A stretch of DNA of 64,000 nt from Oxytricha trifallax (GCA_000711775.1 ARYC01003907.1:1-64000), one strand, 5' to 3'. Counted from the first letter of the stretch, positions 24,607 through 36,269 are shown. A program made the numbers and translations. Notes: a model not told the origin generated them from the letters alone.

Positions 24607-25947
24607 AAGCCTACTTATTACAACTTTGACCAGTCAAGCTTTGAAATATAAATATAAATTAAGCAGGAGGTCATCATAGAAGCTGTGCAAATTGAGGAGG
24701 AGGTTAAACAACCCGCCATAGAGTATTAATCATTACAAGCCAAAGTAGACTATTAATGCAAAGAAGGCAATAAAGTTTTCCACTACAAGTCAACTTACAA
24801 GAGACATTTGAGAGATATACACAACGATATGCCTAAGTTGTATCTAAAGCATTAAAATAAGGATGGCAATAATTTCTGTGAGTTCTGTTAGGAACCAAAT
24901 TCTCATACAAGAGACCTCTAGTGCATTTAAAGAAAAAGCACAATAAAAGCTTTGTGTTAATTCATGAACCTACAGGAAAAATATTCCTATAAAAAAAAGA
25001 GGATCAAAAAATCCTGCTGATTCTCTTAGAGTTGAGGTATAGAAGTAATTCAAAATAAAGAAAGCAGTCAAGAACTTTCCTGTCTCTGAGATAAATAAAA
25101 TCATGGTAAAAATTGAGGAGATTAAGATTCCAATCTTAAAATTATTGACATAGATTCTTGTCTTGAAAGCTGCCTAAATCTTGAGAATAAAGTAGAGAAG
25201 AGACTCATCACTGATGACTAATATGCCTCTAAAATATATCCATTCAATTACTTCCTTGCTGATGACAAGTTCCAAATAGAATTCGCTAATGGGTATTATG
25301 CTCTTTAATAAGCATTTTTTAGAGAGTATAAGCATATTATTTAGCTAGATGCTATACTACTTGGAAAAGATCATGTTAAATTTAGACTACCTCTCATTGA
25401 GATGACTTACATATAATTCTGATCTGACAATAGATGTAAGGGTTAATTGGCTAGATCGTGCAGCAAATAGTTAAGGGTATTGAAGATCTTCACAAGCTTG
25501 GCTATGTTCATAAAGACTTAAAGCCTGAGAACATTATGATAAACTTTCAACCTCTTAGAATTTATATCATCGATTTCAACAGAGCTCAAAGAATGAAAGC
25601 CTCTGCATAATGCAAATTATATGGTACTCTGGATATTTCACAGAGAGAGAAGACTGGAGAGTTGGAGACGTTCATTGAAATATCTGGGCTCTAGCAGTAA
25701 TAATAATAGAGATTGACATGCCAAGAAACGATTACTCAAGCTGCAAGGGTGAGAGAGATTCAAAGCAGAGAATCAAACAGTATCTCGATAAAAATAAAAT
25801 AAATGGAGGTCTCAGAGAACTTTCTTACTCAACTATTATCAAGCCAAGCTTTGAAAATTAATTAACAATATAAAAAAAAATCAAACATCATATAAGAAAG
25901 ATAAATTCAGAGAACTGCCACATGACTCTAAGCTTATGTTTGTGTGA
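24607..25947 (+). pseudogene. TBE-D zinc finger + kinase protein
   Basis: An acidic leader (QEVIIEAVQIEEEVKQP) precedes two fingers: one degenerate (CKEGNKVFHYKSTYKRHLRD, second Cys lost), one with CEFCQEPNSHTRDL. The kinase part has PFNYFLADDKFQIEF, VHKDLKPENIM (His-Lys-Asp instead of HRD), IIDFNRAQ at the DFG site, and YGT...GYFTEREDW. It ends ...LPHDSKLMFV then TGA. A frameshift near 24945-25030 and others break it. No ATG is visible in frame at the expected start. Confidence 0.8.
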
Positions 25948-27695
25948 ATTATTTTAAAAACTCGCTTTATATACTCACTTAAATAACTAATATTTAAACA
26001 TTAAACCCCTACTTAAACCCTTTTAGAATCCTAATAAAGTATGCACTAATAGTCTACTTTTATCAATCAAAAACTCAATCAAACTATTGAAAGGGTTTTG
26101 GGGTCTTGATTACATTTTCAGGCTTCAAATCTCTATGAACATATCCAAATTCATGCAACTCTTTTACACCCTTTATCATATCTGATAGAAATCATTCAAA
26201 TCATTTGGGTATCTGCTATGAAACAAGTAGTCTCTAAGAGTCATTTCAAATTCTTCAGTCTAAGAGCAATGAAGCCATAGCCTAAAGATAAATAATCAAC
26301 TTTAGCAAGTTCTAGCAATATCTTCTCTATACCTCTCTAAGAACCATATATTCGTTAGAGAATTCATCCTGGTAATGCTCTTTCTTAATTAGAAAGCTGA
26401 AAGGGTAAACCTTATATTCATACTCATCAAACTTTATGAGCCTTACTTTGTTAGGCACGCTTATATTCAAATATTTTTTTATTGCAACTGCTAAAATCAA
26501 CTGCATTTAATGCAGGAATATATATTGCTCTCTCTTAGAAACATGCTAGAAAGGTATTTCCTGCAGGTTGATTCATTGTTTCAAATCATTTCTGCCTATT
26601 GAGCTTTCCTACTATTCTCTTTGAGACTAGAGAGTATTTGATTTTCTCTTTTCTGGTATTAGTTATTTAGTCTGCCTCTTTAATCAAGAACTCACTAAGG
26701 TGATGCTTTTGCACGTGCTTCTTAACTTTAGCTGAGTGAGTATATTTTCATGCCGTGCACTAATACCTGCCATCTACCTTATCGTGCTATACACCTTAGC
26801 CATTTCAAAATGTATCTCTTTAATATGCTCTTCAAGCTTTATTCAGTTTAGAAAAATTCTAGAAGTCTTGGCATTAAAATGTTTTTATTTTTTCAACTGG
26901 TCGCTGTTCTTTTTCAAAATAATCAATTTAAGTTTAAACTCCTTTCTCTGCGCACTCCTTCTGATTTAAAATTTCTATGATAAAAAATCTCTGCTTCAAA
27001 CTCAAGAGCTCTCAGTTATACCTAACTCTGATCATAAATAATTTCAGACTTTTAAGTTTTGTCAAAAATAATTTAGCTATGGTTATCCTGTTCCAATATA
27101 GACTGTTTTACGATTTAAGTTATCCGGCATATTTAATATTCAAATTAAAATTTCTATTATAAAGCTCTAATAACCTTACAAGTTATAGTTACTGTGTATA
27201 GGATTTGGCATTGCAGCAATAATGGTTAATTTTGAAGTGTTAGACATCATATTTATACTTAGTTTATAATTATAATTTTTCAAATTTCATGCTTAATATT
27301 TTTAATTTGGTTACCAACTTAGATAGATTATTCAGGTTGGTAATGGTACCAGTTAGGTTTTAAACCATTTTGGAACCTTTCCATTAAAACTTCATTAGTT
27401 TATAACTAGGAACTGATTAAGTATTGGTACTATTAAATTGGTACCGATTAAATTAAACGGAATTTTTACCAGTACTAATTAAATTAAAGCAAATTTAGTA
27501 CTAATTTAATGGAACTAAATTGATAAAAATGGAGCTCCATCAGCAATTTGTTACAGCTTCTGCAAACTTTCTCCATGTATCTTTGCAGGGTTGACCTCCT
27601 ATAAGATGCCCGTATTTAAAAGTAAGTTTTTAAACAATAGGATCTAGAATTTTTAAATTATTATTTGATATTTTTTAATAGGAAGAGGAACAAAG

Positions 27696-28485
27696 ATGGA
27701 ATCACTCAATGATAAAATGAAAATAGTTGAGGCTCAAGAAATTATATCAAGATTCATAAGTAAGGAAGATCTTTATCGATACCTAGCTTTACATGGTAAG
27801 ATAACTTGTTAAATATTAACATAATATACAGTTGGTTTATTCCTTCCAACAATGGAAGGCACCAAAAATCATTCTTGAAAGCAATACTTTGTGAGGAAAA
27901 GAAAGCTTTTAAAAATAAAGAGATTAAACTAATAGAAATTTCCAACTACCCTGAGATTTCAGTGTCTAGTCTTTATGAAGATGCCATGAAAGATGAGGAA
28001 GTGATAGCTTATCTTCCTACCAATAAACAACTCTCTAACAAACTACCAGAAAGAAGCTTCTTCTTTGGTGTTCTTGGTACAATAAAAGAGGAGTATCTTA
28101 GAGAAATAATTTAAGATGCTCATAAGAAACGATATTCTATCTCTCCTGAAGACTAGAAGAAGCAAGGCATTCCAATAAGCTCAGCTTGGCTAGAGGAACT
28201 TAAGAAGCATCCTTATCTTTCAAGTAAGCTTTGACATATAACTTTGTAGGAAAATCTGGGCACTGGTATATATTTTATGAAAGAGCATGCTAAGGTTCAT
28301 AGAGATAGAAAACAGCAGACAGTTCATTAAGTTAGCAAGAGACTTTATAATGAAATAAAAAAACCAAAAGATATTAATATTGATGCAGGAGATGGAAGTA
28401 AGAGAATAAACTTAGGCATATCAAGCTTTAATAAGAAGAAAAGTAAGATAATCCTAATCTTTTTAAGAGCCCATTTAATATATGA
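27696..28485 (+). pseudogene. TBE-C 22-kDa protein, with intron
   Basis: Starts MESLNDKMKIVEAQEIISRF at 27696. It continues EDLYRYLALH, then a 36-bp intron, 27796-27831 (GTAAGATA...ATATACAG), then GLFLPTMEGTK. A 1-base shift near 27868 moves to the frame of KAILCEEKKAFKNKEIKLIE, ERSFFFGVLGTIKEEYLREI and KKQGIPISSAWLEELKKHPY. It is the best preserved copy of this protein in the window and was used to recognise its distant relatives in E3 and E1. Confidence 0.8.
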
Positions 28486-28539
28486 CTATTTCATTCATTT
28501 AAGTCTAAAACTTACAAATAAACATTCATTCTCCCATTC

Positions 28540-29860
28540 CATTCACATATCGTAGTCTTAACTTTATTCACTCTCTTGCAACAACATTGTATTAAAGTCT
28601 ACTGTTTCAATTGGTAAATCATGCATTAGATGATAAATCTGTAGCTTCTTGTAGTAAGTCTTGAATTAACTCCAGTAAAATTTAATTCATTAAATAATGG
28701 GCTATATGGAATGTTTTATACAGGAGTTATGTTCAACTCTTCATAAGCTTTCTTAGATTCCTTAGTCTTATGAACTGAGAAGTTGTCAACAAACAAGATG
28801 ATTTTTTGATCTTTGTATTTATCTCTTAGCTTATGAAAGAACTCAATATACTACTCTCGCTTAATAGAGCGAGGATGAGTGACATAACTTTCTAAGACTG
28901 AATCTTCGCTAATGCCAGCTAAAATTGCATGGGTAACAACCTTCACTTTTTATTCATAGACCTCTATGCTATCATACTTTTGTACCATGACTTAAAATAA
29001 AGGTGTTGAAGGAAAACACAGCTTCATCCGCATATATTAACTTGATATTATCGATCATTTATTTTTGAAATTGAATTTTTGTGATTAATAATTAACAACC
29101 AGAATAAAATTATATATTTCTATATTAAAACTTTAAATGAAGCAAATATAAAATGGACTCTTAAGAAAACCTCTGTGTCTTTTATTCAAAAAACTTCAAT
29201 AGCTTTTAAAGCAAGCAGATAATTTTCGTTAAATCTACTATTTTATACTTTCTGCATCATCGTATGAAGAATTAGCATTTTGAAATTAAAATTATTCATT
29301 CATTTTTAAAAATATGATTTGCATTCTGCGTTACTCAAATTGTATAAGATTACAGTACACTAAGTTTATTAACAATGAGCTTATAAAATCTTATAATTCA
29401 CTTTTTCCATTTAGAAATCTGCCTATTTGTAACTCAATTATTTATGAAAACTTGTATTTAAAAAATAATACAAACTATATATCAACTTTCAAATAATGTT
29501 CATTCAAGTGTTTATTAAAAATTTCTAAATTTTCATGTTTTAAAATATTAAGTTGTGATTTAATATACTGATAATAAATTTATGGCTGTTTTGATTTTGA
29601 AAAAATATAATTTTACTGATTGTTTCGTATTTTATCAATATTATCAATAGCTCTCTGCATTTAATCATATATATATAGTTATTTTATTACTATAAAATGG
29701 CACTGTAAAATCAATCACTCTCTTCACTCTGTTGACAGTCTTGAAAGTAATACCATTTCTTCTATGAAGTATTGGCTATAGTCTAAGGAGAGATACGCAT
29801 GTCAGGAAACCTGCGATGAAACATGACAGCTCGCTAGTCTAATGGAAAGTGTGCCCAATA
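28540..29860 (-). pseudogene. TBE-C DDE transposase (42-kDa type)
   Basis: On the minus strand the catalytic pieces are LIYADEAVFSFNTF (first Asp), THAILAGISEDSVLESYVTH, and IILFVDNFSVHKTKE (second Asp), followed by a GxLK-type end. The N-terminal part (29700-29860) includes the conserved YWAHFPL-like segment. The middle, about 29040-29640, is AT-rich and looks like an insertion or replaced sequence, so the gene is interrupted. Confidence 0.75.
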
Positions 29861-30545
29861 CTTCAAAGTCTTAGAGTCGCAGAGGAAGTCAATATGAGCC
29901 TGAGAGAACTTTTATTTTCTTGCAGGATGCGTTCAACAACCAGAATTAAAATGCTAAACAGCTAGCAGGCAGTAATACATAACAGTTGAGTCACTCTAAT
30001 GAAAGGTTAAGAGCTTTGCTATGCTACATAATTTAGCACTGGTACTACTTAATCTATATTAATACTCGTAAAATTCATAAGCTTAAGCAGTAAATCTAAA
30101 TATTACTCCTAAAAATTAGACTCTAAATTTAGCTAATTTCTATTTCTCATTTTGCATCTTGGTCTAATTTCTCTACTAACCCCAATAAGACCCCCTATCT
30201 ATACCCTACAAATCAAACCATTTATAAATCTCATTGAGGGATTTTGGGGTTTTGATTATAAAATATATGAAATTTGTTTATTATAACATTTTCCTATAGA
30301 ATTTAAATTCAAAATATCGACAAACACAATGAATATTATTAAAAAGATTATTGCATTACATTTAATCAACAATTTTCTTAAATAAAGTGAAATTTAATTT
30401 GTAGATATATCAAGTTAATAGAATGAAAATAATGGAAATTAAGAAAGACCTATACTAAAGCAGGGTAAATACCTACGGGCGCTAGTTACGATATGGAGCC
30501 ATAACCTAAAATAAAAGGAACAAAGTTTTTGCAAGTTATCGTTAA

Positions 30546-31447
30546 TTATCTATAATTTTAGGCGTCCCGTACTATAAATTCTAAGAATTCTTCAGATAAC
30601 ATGACTCGTTAGAATATTAAACTAATTCATCAAAGTCTAAGAGGCATAAAGCGCTTTCTAATACATTTGTTCATTATTTTGTTTAGGTATCAACACTGGA
30701 GAGGTAAAATGGACTCTTTCTTGAGTATAGGGTTATTTAATTAGACAGAGAGTTCCCTGAATACAAACTTTCAGTCTCCCATCATATGAGAAAATACTCT
30801 AAGCACAAGATAAAACATAAAGTGATGAAGTCTAAGAAGAGAATGACTCCAGTTTACTCTTACGCCTTATAATCCAGAGGATGAAATGCTTTAGGGAGCT
30901 AACTAGCATGGCAGACCAACAACAAAAAATCATATATATTGATGAAGTGATTTTTAAGCCATTATAGGCAAACATTATATCCTGGGTCAATCCATAAAAC
31001 TTTCAGCAGAGCAAGCATGGAATTACTTTAAAAACATTTTCAGCAATAGTTGGCATAAGTGAGAGTATTGGTCTGGAGTTGTACATGATTAAACCATTAT
31101 CTTTAAATGCCAATGACTGTGAAGAAATGCTCGGGTAACTAAAAGTGAGGAACTAAAATCTAGGGGTGATTATATTTTGGGACAATTTGCTTGTCCATCA
31201 CACTCAGTCTGTGTAGAATCAGATGAGTGCCTATGGTTGGGATTGTATATTCAATGCTCCCTATAGCTCAGAGTATCACTGTATAGAATAAGTGTTCTCT
31301 AAAATCAAGAATCACTATAAGAAATAGCTGGTGAACAGAGAATTTCGTTAAAACAGGCTTAGCATGTTGGATTGATAAAGAATGCGATAGAGAGTGTCGA
31401 TTAGCAAATAATTAAGAGAATAATAGGGAGGCACTTAGGAATTATGA
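30546..31447 (+). pseudogene. E3 DDE transposase (IS630/Tc1-mariner type)
   Basis: The first frame runs from about 30570 (FFRQHDSLEYQTNSSKSKRH, then LEYRVIQLDREFPEYKLSVS, an HTH-type region with HHMRKYSKHKIKHKVMKSKK). A frame change near 30890 leads to the catalytic core: IIYIDEVIFKP (first Asp), TLKTFSAIVGISESIGLELY, VIIFWDNLLVHHTQS (second Asp), FNAPYSSEYHCIEQVFSKIK (Glu). All three acidic residues are in place. An in-frame TGA follows LSMLD near 31370. It is clearly of the same class as TBE transposase but not the same subfamily. Confidence 0.85.
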
Positions 31448-31575
31448 AAGATTATGTTAGGTGCAAAAGAGAGTAGACATGATAATAATTAATTAAATTT
31501 TTATTTTCATTCATTGCATTTCCTCGTCCCATACGTTGCTTAAGCGGAACTTCTTTCAATCATCGTCTTCCTCCC

Positions 31576-32262
31576 TCATGAAATTCTGCGGTCCATATCC
31601 TTCAGCTGTCTTTTTTAATTTCTCATAGGTCTGGGATATTTCATGATTTTATCTTCCTTTCTTTGAGCTCTAGGCTTAGATTTGAATTTTAATAGTGACA
31701 GTGCTTTGCCCTTAGTCTTTAAAATAATTATAGTAATTATACATGTTACTTACTTAAGAAGAATGGCTCGCTCAAGAGTTTCTTGAATATGTCTTCCCTT
31801 AAATAAATTAGGTCTTGTTTGTCCTCTTAAGCTTCCTTAAGGCACCTAATCCTATTCGAATACTTAATAGCTCACTGATGTAGTTTGGCCATAGGGTGCC
31901 GAGGACACCGTACATGTAATTTCTGTCAGGTGGGATGCTCTAGTCGTCTTAATAAATCATGAATCTCATGATTCGAGTGTCTTCCTTAATCTAATCGAAA
32001 ATATTTTTCACAGAGAGCTCCTCAAAGTATGGCACATTTAATGCCTAAACATCAGCTCTCTTGAGCAGTTCTTTTTTCCCAGAAGTCTTTAATAAATTTC
32101 ATTGATATTTAGTTATCAGGCGGGAGGTAATATCCTTCTATAATAATTATACATAATGATAAAATTACAATTATATCTCAAGAAAGTAATCCACTCTTTC
32201 TTGGACCTGAACTTTTTTTGGAGCTCTCTCGTGTCATATGCTCTCACTTGGTTACTCTCCAT
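31576..32262 (-). CDS. E3 22-kDa-type protein, two introns
   Basis: Starts MESNQVRAYDTRELQKKFRS at 32262, then KKEWITFLRYN. A 31-bp intron at 32138-32168 follows (GTAATTTT...ATTATAG), then GYYLPPDNQISMKFIKDFWE. The conserved centre RNYMYGVLGTLWPNYISELL aligns with RSFFFGVLGTIKEEYLREII of TBE-C. A second intron at 31717-31753 (GTAAGTAA...TTTTAAAG) leads to KGKALSLLKFKSKPRAQRKE, which aligns with KGRAISLLKPNSKRRRTRQE of the E1 protein. Frame mismatches near 32060 and at the second intron need small indels. Role unknown. Confidence 0.75.
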
Positions 32263-33309
32263 TCTCTAGTTGGCCTAAATAATTGATTATTTAATTAAAT
32301 TCAATAAGTATTTCTGATTATTTAAAATATTACTGCTCAAAGTCTTTGTCTATTAAGCTGAAATTCAAAAAAGTCTTGTAAAATATATATTGATCAGAAT
32401 TAATAAATCAAACTATTAAAAACAATTGTGTTTATAGTATTGAATTATTAAATTTAGCCTTAATAAGTATTATAAGCTTGGGCTTAATTAAATTAATCAA
32501 ATTAAAGTTAATGCAATAAATAATTTTCACAATAGGCAATAGATTTACTTAAAAATTATTTTTAAAAAATTGTGATTATAATATATTTACAACCAAAAAC
32601 TTTAAGTAATACAAATAAACTAAATATCTTATTGAATTAATTATACTGATCTATTTAACATTAAAACTAAATTTAATAATTTTAAGCTATCACATTGCTA
32701 ATTAAAATGTTTGGGGTATATTTGAAAATAGTGCAAACTATTTTCAAATAATCAAACTTATATTAAATTTGATAAAAAATGGACCCCATTTTAGACTTGA
32801 ATTTTTAAGTCTTAAGACTTTGTTTATAAAGTCTTTATCTCTTCCTTTTACATTAAATATAATAACTAATGTCTCAATAATATATGAAATGATTTATGTC
32901 AAAACTTGAACTTACTATCATTTTTTATAGTTTTTATGTATTTCATTCTTGAACATCACTAGATATATGATCTTAAGAATTGTAGTTTAAATTATAATAT
33001 TATAAACAATTTTATTAAAAATATAATAATAAATTAATTGTTTATTACTAAAAGTAAAATAATTATATCAAAGGAATACTCGATGGATTACAATGAGGCT
33101 TAATCAGAATTGCAATAAAATAGTAAAATCAGAATATATTCGATGCTTTTTCCTTTCAAAAAAGGGAAAAAATTACTCATTTTTTTATAAAAAAGGCAGC
33201 AAATTGCTCTTTTTTTAAAAATATTTTACTTAATTCAGAAAACTTAGTAACAAGACTTTGATTATGAATTTTTCTAAGATACTTGAAAAATCTAAATATA
33301 ATTTAAAAG

Positions 33310-34227
33310 ATGTTTGGCAAGAGAAATAAGTTACCAGTAATAAATGATGCTGAACGATTAGATTGCAACTACTGCAATAAATCCATTGAGACATCTGAGT
33401 CTTTGAGGACATACTGACACAAAAAGCATTAGGAGAAACATAAGCTTACTAGAGACTGGGAGAAGAAAATGTAGAAAACTTGTGAGTACCGCTCGAAAGA
33501 GTTTGACAGGAGCTATAATTGTACTCGCCATATTGCTAAATGTTAACTAAAACCATAAGACATCAACATTATTAAAGAGAATCTTAGACAAGAGAAAATT
33601 AATGGAGTTTACAAAGGCGAATCAATTGTAAAAATAAGAATATACAAAGAATTTCATCTAATAGAGATAAATAAAAAGTTTAAAGCCATTACAAAACGGA
33701 TCTTCACAAATCCAGTCCAAAATAAAGGGGATGTCACAGACATCAAGATCTAGGAGATGATAGCCTAAGACTGTTTGAGCAGATATTGAAGACTATACGA
33801 TGTACAAACGATGGAACCTGCCTATAGAATTAAAAAAACTCTACCTTACGAAACAATTTCGGATTAAAAGTTCTTGGATATGCTCATCCACTTTGTACAA
33901 GAGAGAGGTACTCTCATTATATGGGTCGTGAACTAAAAGAGGGAACTGGCTTAGAAATCATTAAGAAGCACGGATATGAGGAAGTGGAAGAAGGAATGTG
34001 ACTCAAACTTACTAAAAACTGCGCACTGCTTCAAGAAGTTCATCATAGCTAAGAAAGGCAATGTTGACGATATAATTTCCAACCACAGATCAAAGAATTT
34101 TATTTTAGCTCCGGTTCGAGTGCATTCCTTAAAGCCAGAAAAAATCTTCAGTTTCGTGCAGAAAATGTGTCCCGATATGAGAAATTTTGAAGTATTCGGG
34201 ATTGAACTGTTTGAAATGAGACAATGA
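33310..34227 (+). CDS. E3 zinc finger + MT-A70 methyltransferase-like protein
   Basis: A 305-codon frame. Residues 1-100 hold two zinc-finger-like units: CNYCNKSIETSESLRTY...HKKH and CEYRSKEFDRSYNCTRHIAKC (C2HC-like, second Cys replaced by Arg). From about residue 160 the sequence follows the MT-A70 family (METTL3/METTL14/Ime4, ciliate MTA1/MTA9). LYDVQTMEPAYRI sits where catalytic FDVILADPPWDI belongs, followed by LPYETISDQKFLDM (family: LPYGTMSDEEM), GTLIIWVVNQKRELAQKSLR (family: G-x-LFLWVTGR), AKKGN, and KPEKIFSFVQKMCPDMRNFE with VFG (family: KPDEIY...LSPG-x-RK-x-ELFG). The catalytic DPPW reads EPAY at residues 169-172, so methyl transfer is unlikely and a MTA9/METTL14-like non-catalytic role is possible. 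In-frame TGAs lie at codons 36 and 160. Confidence 0.8.
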
Positions 34228-34389
34228 TCTTATTTATAAATTCCTTTATATTTAAATTACTTTATTATTCATAAAACTTCTTCAATTAAAAAAAATATTT
34301 CATGAATATCAGACCATAGGACAAGAACTTTATAATGAAAAATAGTAACTATAATGAAGATGGGGGGAGGGGGCTTGGGGTTAATAAAT

Positions 34390-36250
34390 ATCCTATCTTA
34401 TTTGAAATTTTAACGATATATATAAATTATGTTACTCATTTTAGAAAAAAATTAGAATATTTTAATTTAAAACACCAAAACCTATAATAATTTGTTTAAA
34501 TCATGTTTATAGGTGAATTGTAATAAAAAGAGAGTTATCTATGATCAATTTAGTTAATATTTTCTACTTGTTTAGATCTTATGTTCCATATAAAACATTA
34601 AACCAACTATAAAATCTGAACTTTCTACTTTAAATTTATATTAATTGAGCTTATCTAAAAGACGATGATGTTTTTAAATAATTAAATGAGATTTAAAAAT
34701 TTAAACAACTTTATCTAATGCCAATTGATTAAGATCCAATTTCCGAGAAATTTTCAATCATTAAGTATCAATATGCTTGATTATTTAATTCTAAATTTTT
34801 TTTACAAACATTGTAATGCCACCAAGAAACTACTGTTTAAAAGATAAATTGGTATTTTGCATAATTGAAAAACTCCTTTAACAGTTTTTATATTGCTTAA
34901 ATTACTAATTTAAAATCCACAAAAACGGAAAACTTCTAAATAAAATAGTCTAGAGAATTACTAGCTTTAGCATTTTTCAATATATGGATTAATTGACTGA
35001 TAATAAAGTCGATAAAGCTCTTTAAAATTTGATTTTCACTTCACTAATTGAGAAATTGTTGAATATTTAATAAAGAGAAGCTTTTTAATTTGTATTCAAA
35101 CTGATGAACTCTAAAAGTTAAAGTCTTTTACAGTTAAACATATTATAAAATCTATACAAATTATCATTAATTATACTTTACTTATTATTTTTGATTGTCA
35201 AGATTTTTTTCTAAGGAGGAATCTAGTTACTCACTAGATATTTCCATGAATTCAACATCATAATATCCATTATAAATTATATTATTACTTTTGTTTTATA
35301 ATGTTTCATTAAATATTAACTATTGAAAATTTTAATAGTATATTTTAATAGTATATTTTACTGAATAAATAATGACGCTAATTACATATTTTGCTTTAAT
35401 TGTTGAAAGACCTTATCATAGTATCTTGACAGTGTTTGAATATTTTATTTTTTTATTTATGAGAAAATCTCTTTGTTTAATGTGGCATATTTTATTGTCA
35501 CATTTCTTGTATTTTTCAACAAATAAAAGATGGCTTATTAAAGTTATAAAAGTTTCAAAGTTTTAATTGCTTTCACTTTTAATTCAAATTCATTGTACTA
35601 TTATATCAACTTTTAGTTTTCTTATTTAAACCCCCCCAACTATATATTACTCTTTAATAGTGAAATATAAAAACACTCTTAGTGTTGAAACATTAATAAT
35701 AAATTAATTCTTAACTTTTGGCATAATATTTATATAAGAATTTTTGAAAACCGCCATTCTCAATAAATTACAACAAATATAACAGATAATGATTTAAATT
35801 TCTCATAATAATTAATCAAAGGAGTCTAAAAAGTCATAATATTTTTGAGATATGAGGCCTTGCTTAAAAAGTAGGCATTATACTTCAAAGAATGCTTAGG
35901 TTTTAAAATTCCTTAATACAAACTAAGCCTTTCTAATTAAATATTTTTATTTTTAAATTCTCTTTTTAATTGGTTTGAGTGATTTTTGTTTTCTTTTATT
36001 TCTTTAAACGGTAATAAATATAAAACATGCTATTGCATCTGACCTTTAGCTTTAATTAATTAAAAGTAAATTTGTGAGATGTGTTTAAGATTATATTCAA
36101 ATGCTTCGAGATAAAGTATAAAGCTTGTAAGACAACTATATTTAATTATTTTAAATAAATATCAAACAAACCAAAAATATTAAAAGTACTAATAGTAAAG
36201 ATATAGATTTTTTACCAGCCTTTTATAACATGATTAACATTGAAGAAAAG
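34390..36250. other. AT-rich stretch, no gene seen
   Basis: Only short chance frames. A C7 run at 35631-35637 and the G-rich block at 34357-34385 face each other, but no inverted repeat joins them. A 60-codon plus-strand frame at 35372-35566 looks hydrophobic and AT-driven. Confidence 0.5.
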
Positions 36251-36269
36251 CCATAAAGAATAAAACTTT

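Larger units (their letters stand above)
22014..26108 (+). mobile_element. TBE-D, full-length element inside TBE-C
   Basis: A 4,095-bp element with inverted ends: left AAAAACCCCAAAACCCC plus TTCAGTAGTTTGATTGAG, right CTCAATCAAACTATTGAA plus AGGGTTTTGGGGTCTTG. ATT at 22011-22013 and ATT at 26109-26111 are the target duplication. Size and gene order (transposase +, 22-kDa -, zinc finger-kinase +) fit a complete TBE1-type element. The first base of the left end is A where the family has C. Confidence 0.92.
21630..27000 (-). pseudogene. TBE-C zinc finger + kinase gene, split by TBE-D
   Basis: Two parts lie on the minus strand, about 27000-26112 and 22010-21630. The first part has a finger-like FQCQDFQNFSKLNKA, then HDKVDGRYQCTA with TGA at the second Cys position, then THSAKVKKHVQKHH. 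It continues into the kinase to HRDLKPENV. The second part resumes with MLN and PLEAVVIDFNRALR. Removing TBE-D plus one copy of ATT joins the catalytic loop perfectly in frame (host-transposon insertion in a plain DNA transposon). The gene also has its own frameshifts and TGAs. Confidence 0.8.
21465..30254 (-). mobile_element. TBE-C, interrupted by TBE-D
   Basis: The left end CAAAACCCAAAAGTCCCTTA (21465) and right end TTTTGGGGTTTTG (to 30254) are inverted, with the same sub-terminal TGAGGTTTATAAGTG type as TBE-B. ATT at 21462-21464 and ATT at 30255-30257 form the 3-bp target duplication. Without TBE-D and one ATT the element is about 4.7 kb. Gene order on the minus strand is transposase (28540-29860), 22-kDa on the opposite strand (27696-28485), zinc finger-kinase (27000 to 21630, split). 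Confidence 0.9.
20244..30297. repeat. Foldback FB1, right arm interrupted by MITE M3 and TBE-C
   Basis: The left arm starts AATAGGAAAATGTTATAATA (20243) and runs to about 20700. The right arm mirrors it from about 20830, nearly base for base, to CTCGCTTAATAT at about 21280. The missing outer tip of the right arm (AAATTTGTTTATTATAACAT, TTTTCCTAT) is found at 30269-30297, just beyond TBE-C. The foldback was therefore about 1.1 kb before M3 and TBE-C inserted in it. The central loop of ~130 bp encodes nothing recognisable. Confidence 0.8.
30300..34390 (+). mobile_element. E3, TBE-like element with MT-A70 cargo (ends uncertain)
   Basis: Three genes are arranged exactly as in TBE: DDE transposase (+), intron-bearing 22-kDa-type gene (-), zinc-finger fusion gene (+). 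The sequences are far diverged from TBE, and the kinase is replaced by an MT-A70-like domain. A G-rich block at 34357-34385 (GGGGGGAGGGGGCTTGGGG) may be the right terminus. No matching C-rich left end was found between TBE-C (30254) and the transposase, so the borders are estimates. Confidence 0.65.

Noticed and set aside
26736-27162. Plus-strand hydrophobic frames
   Set aside because: They are antisense to the TBE-C zinc-finger gene.
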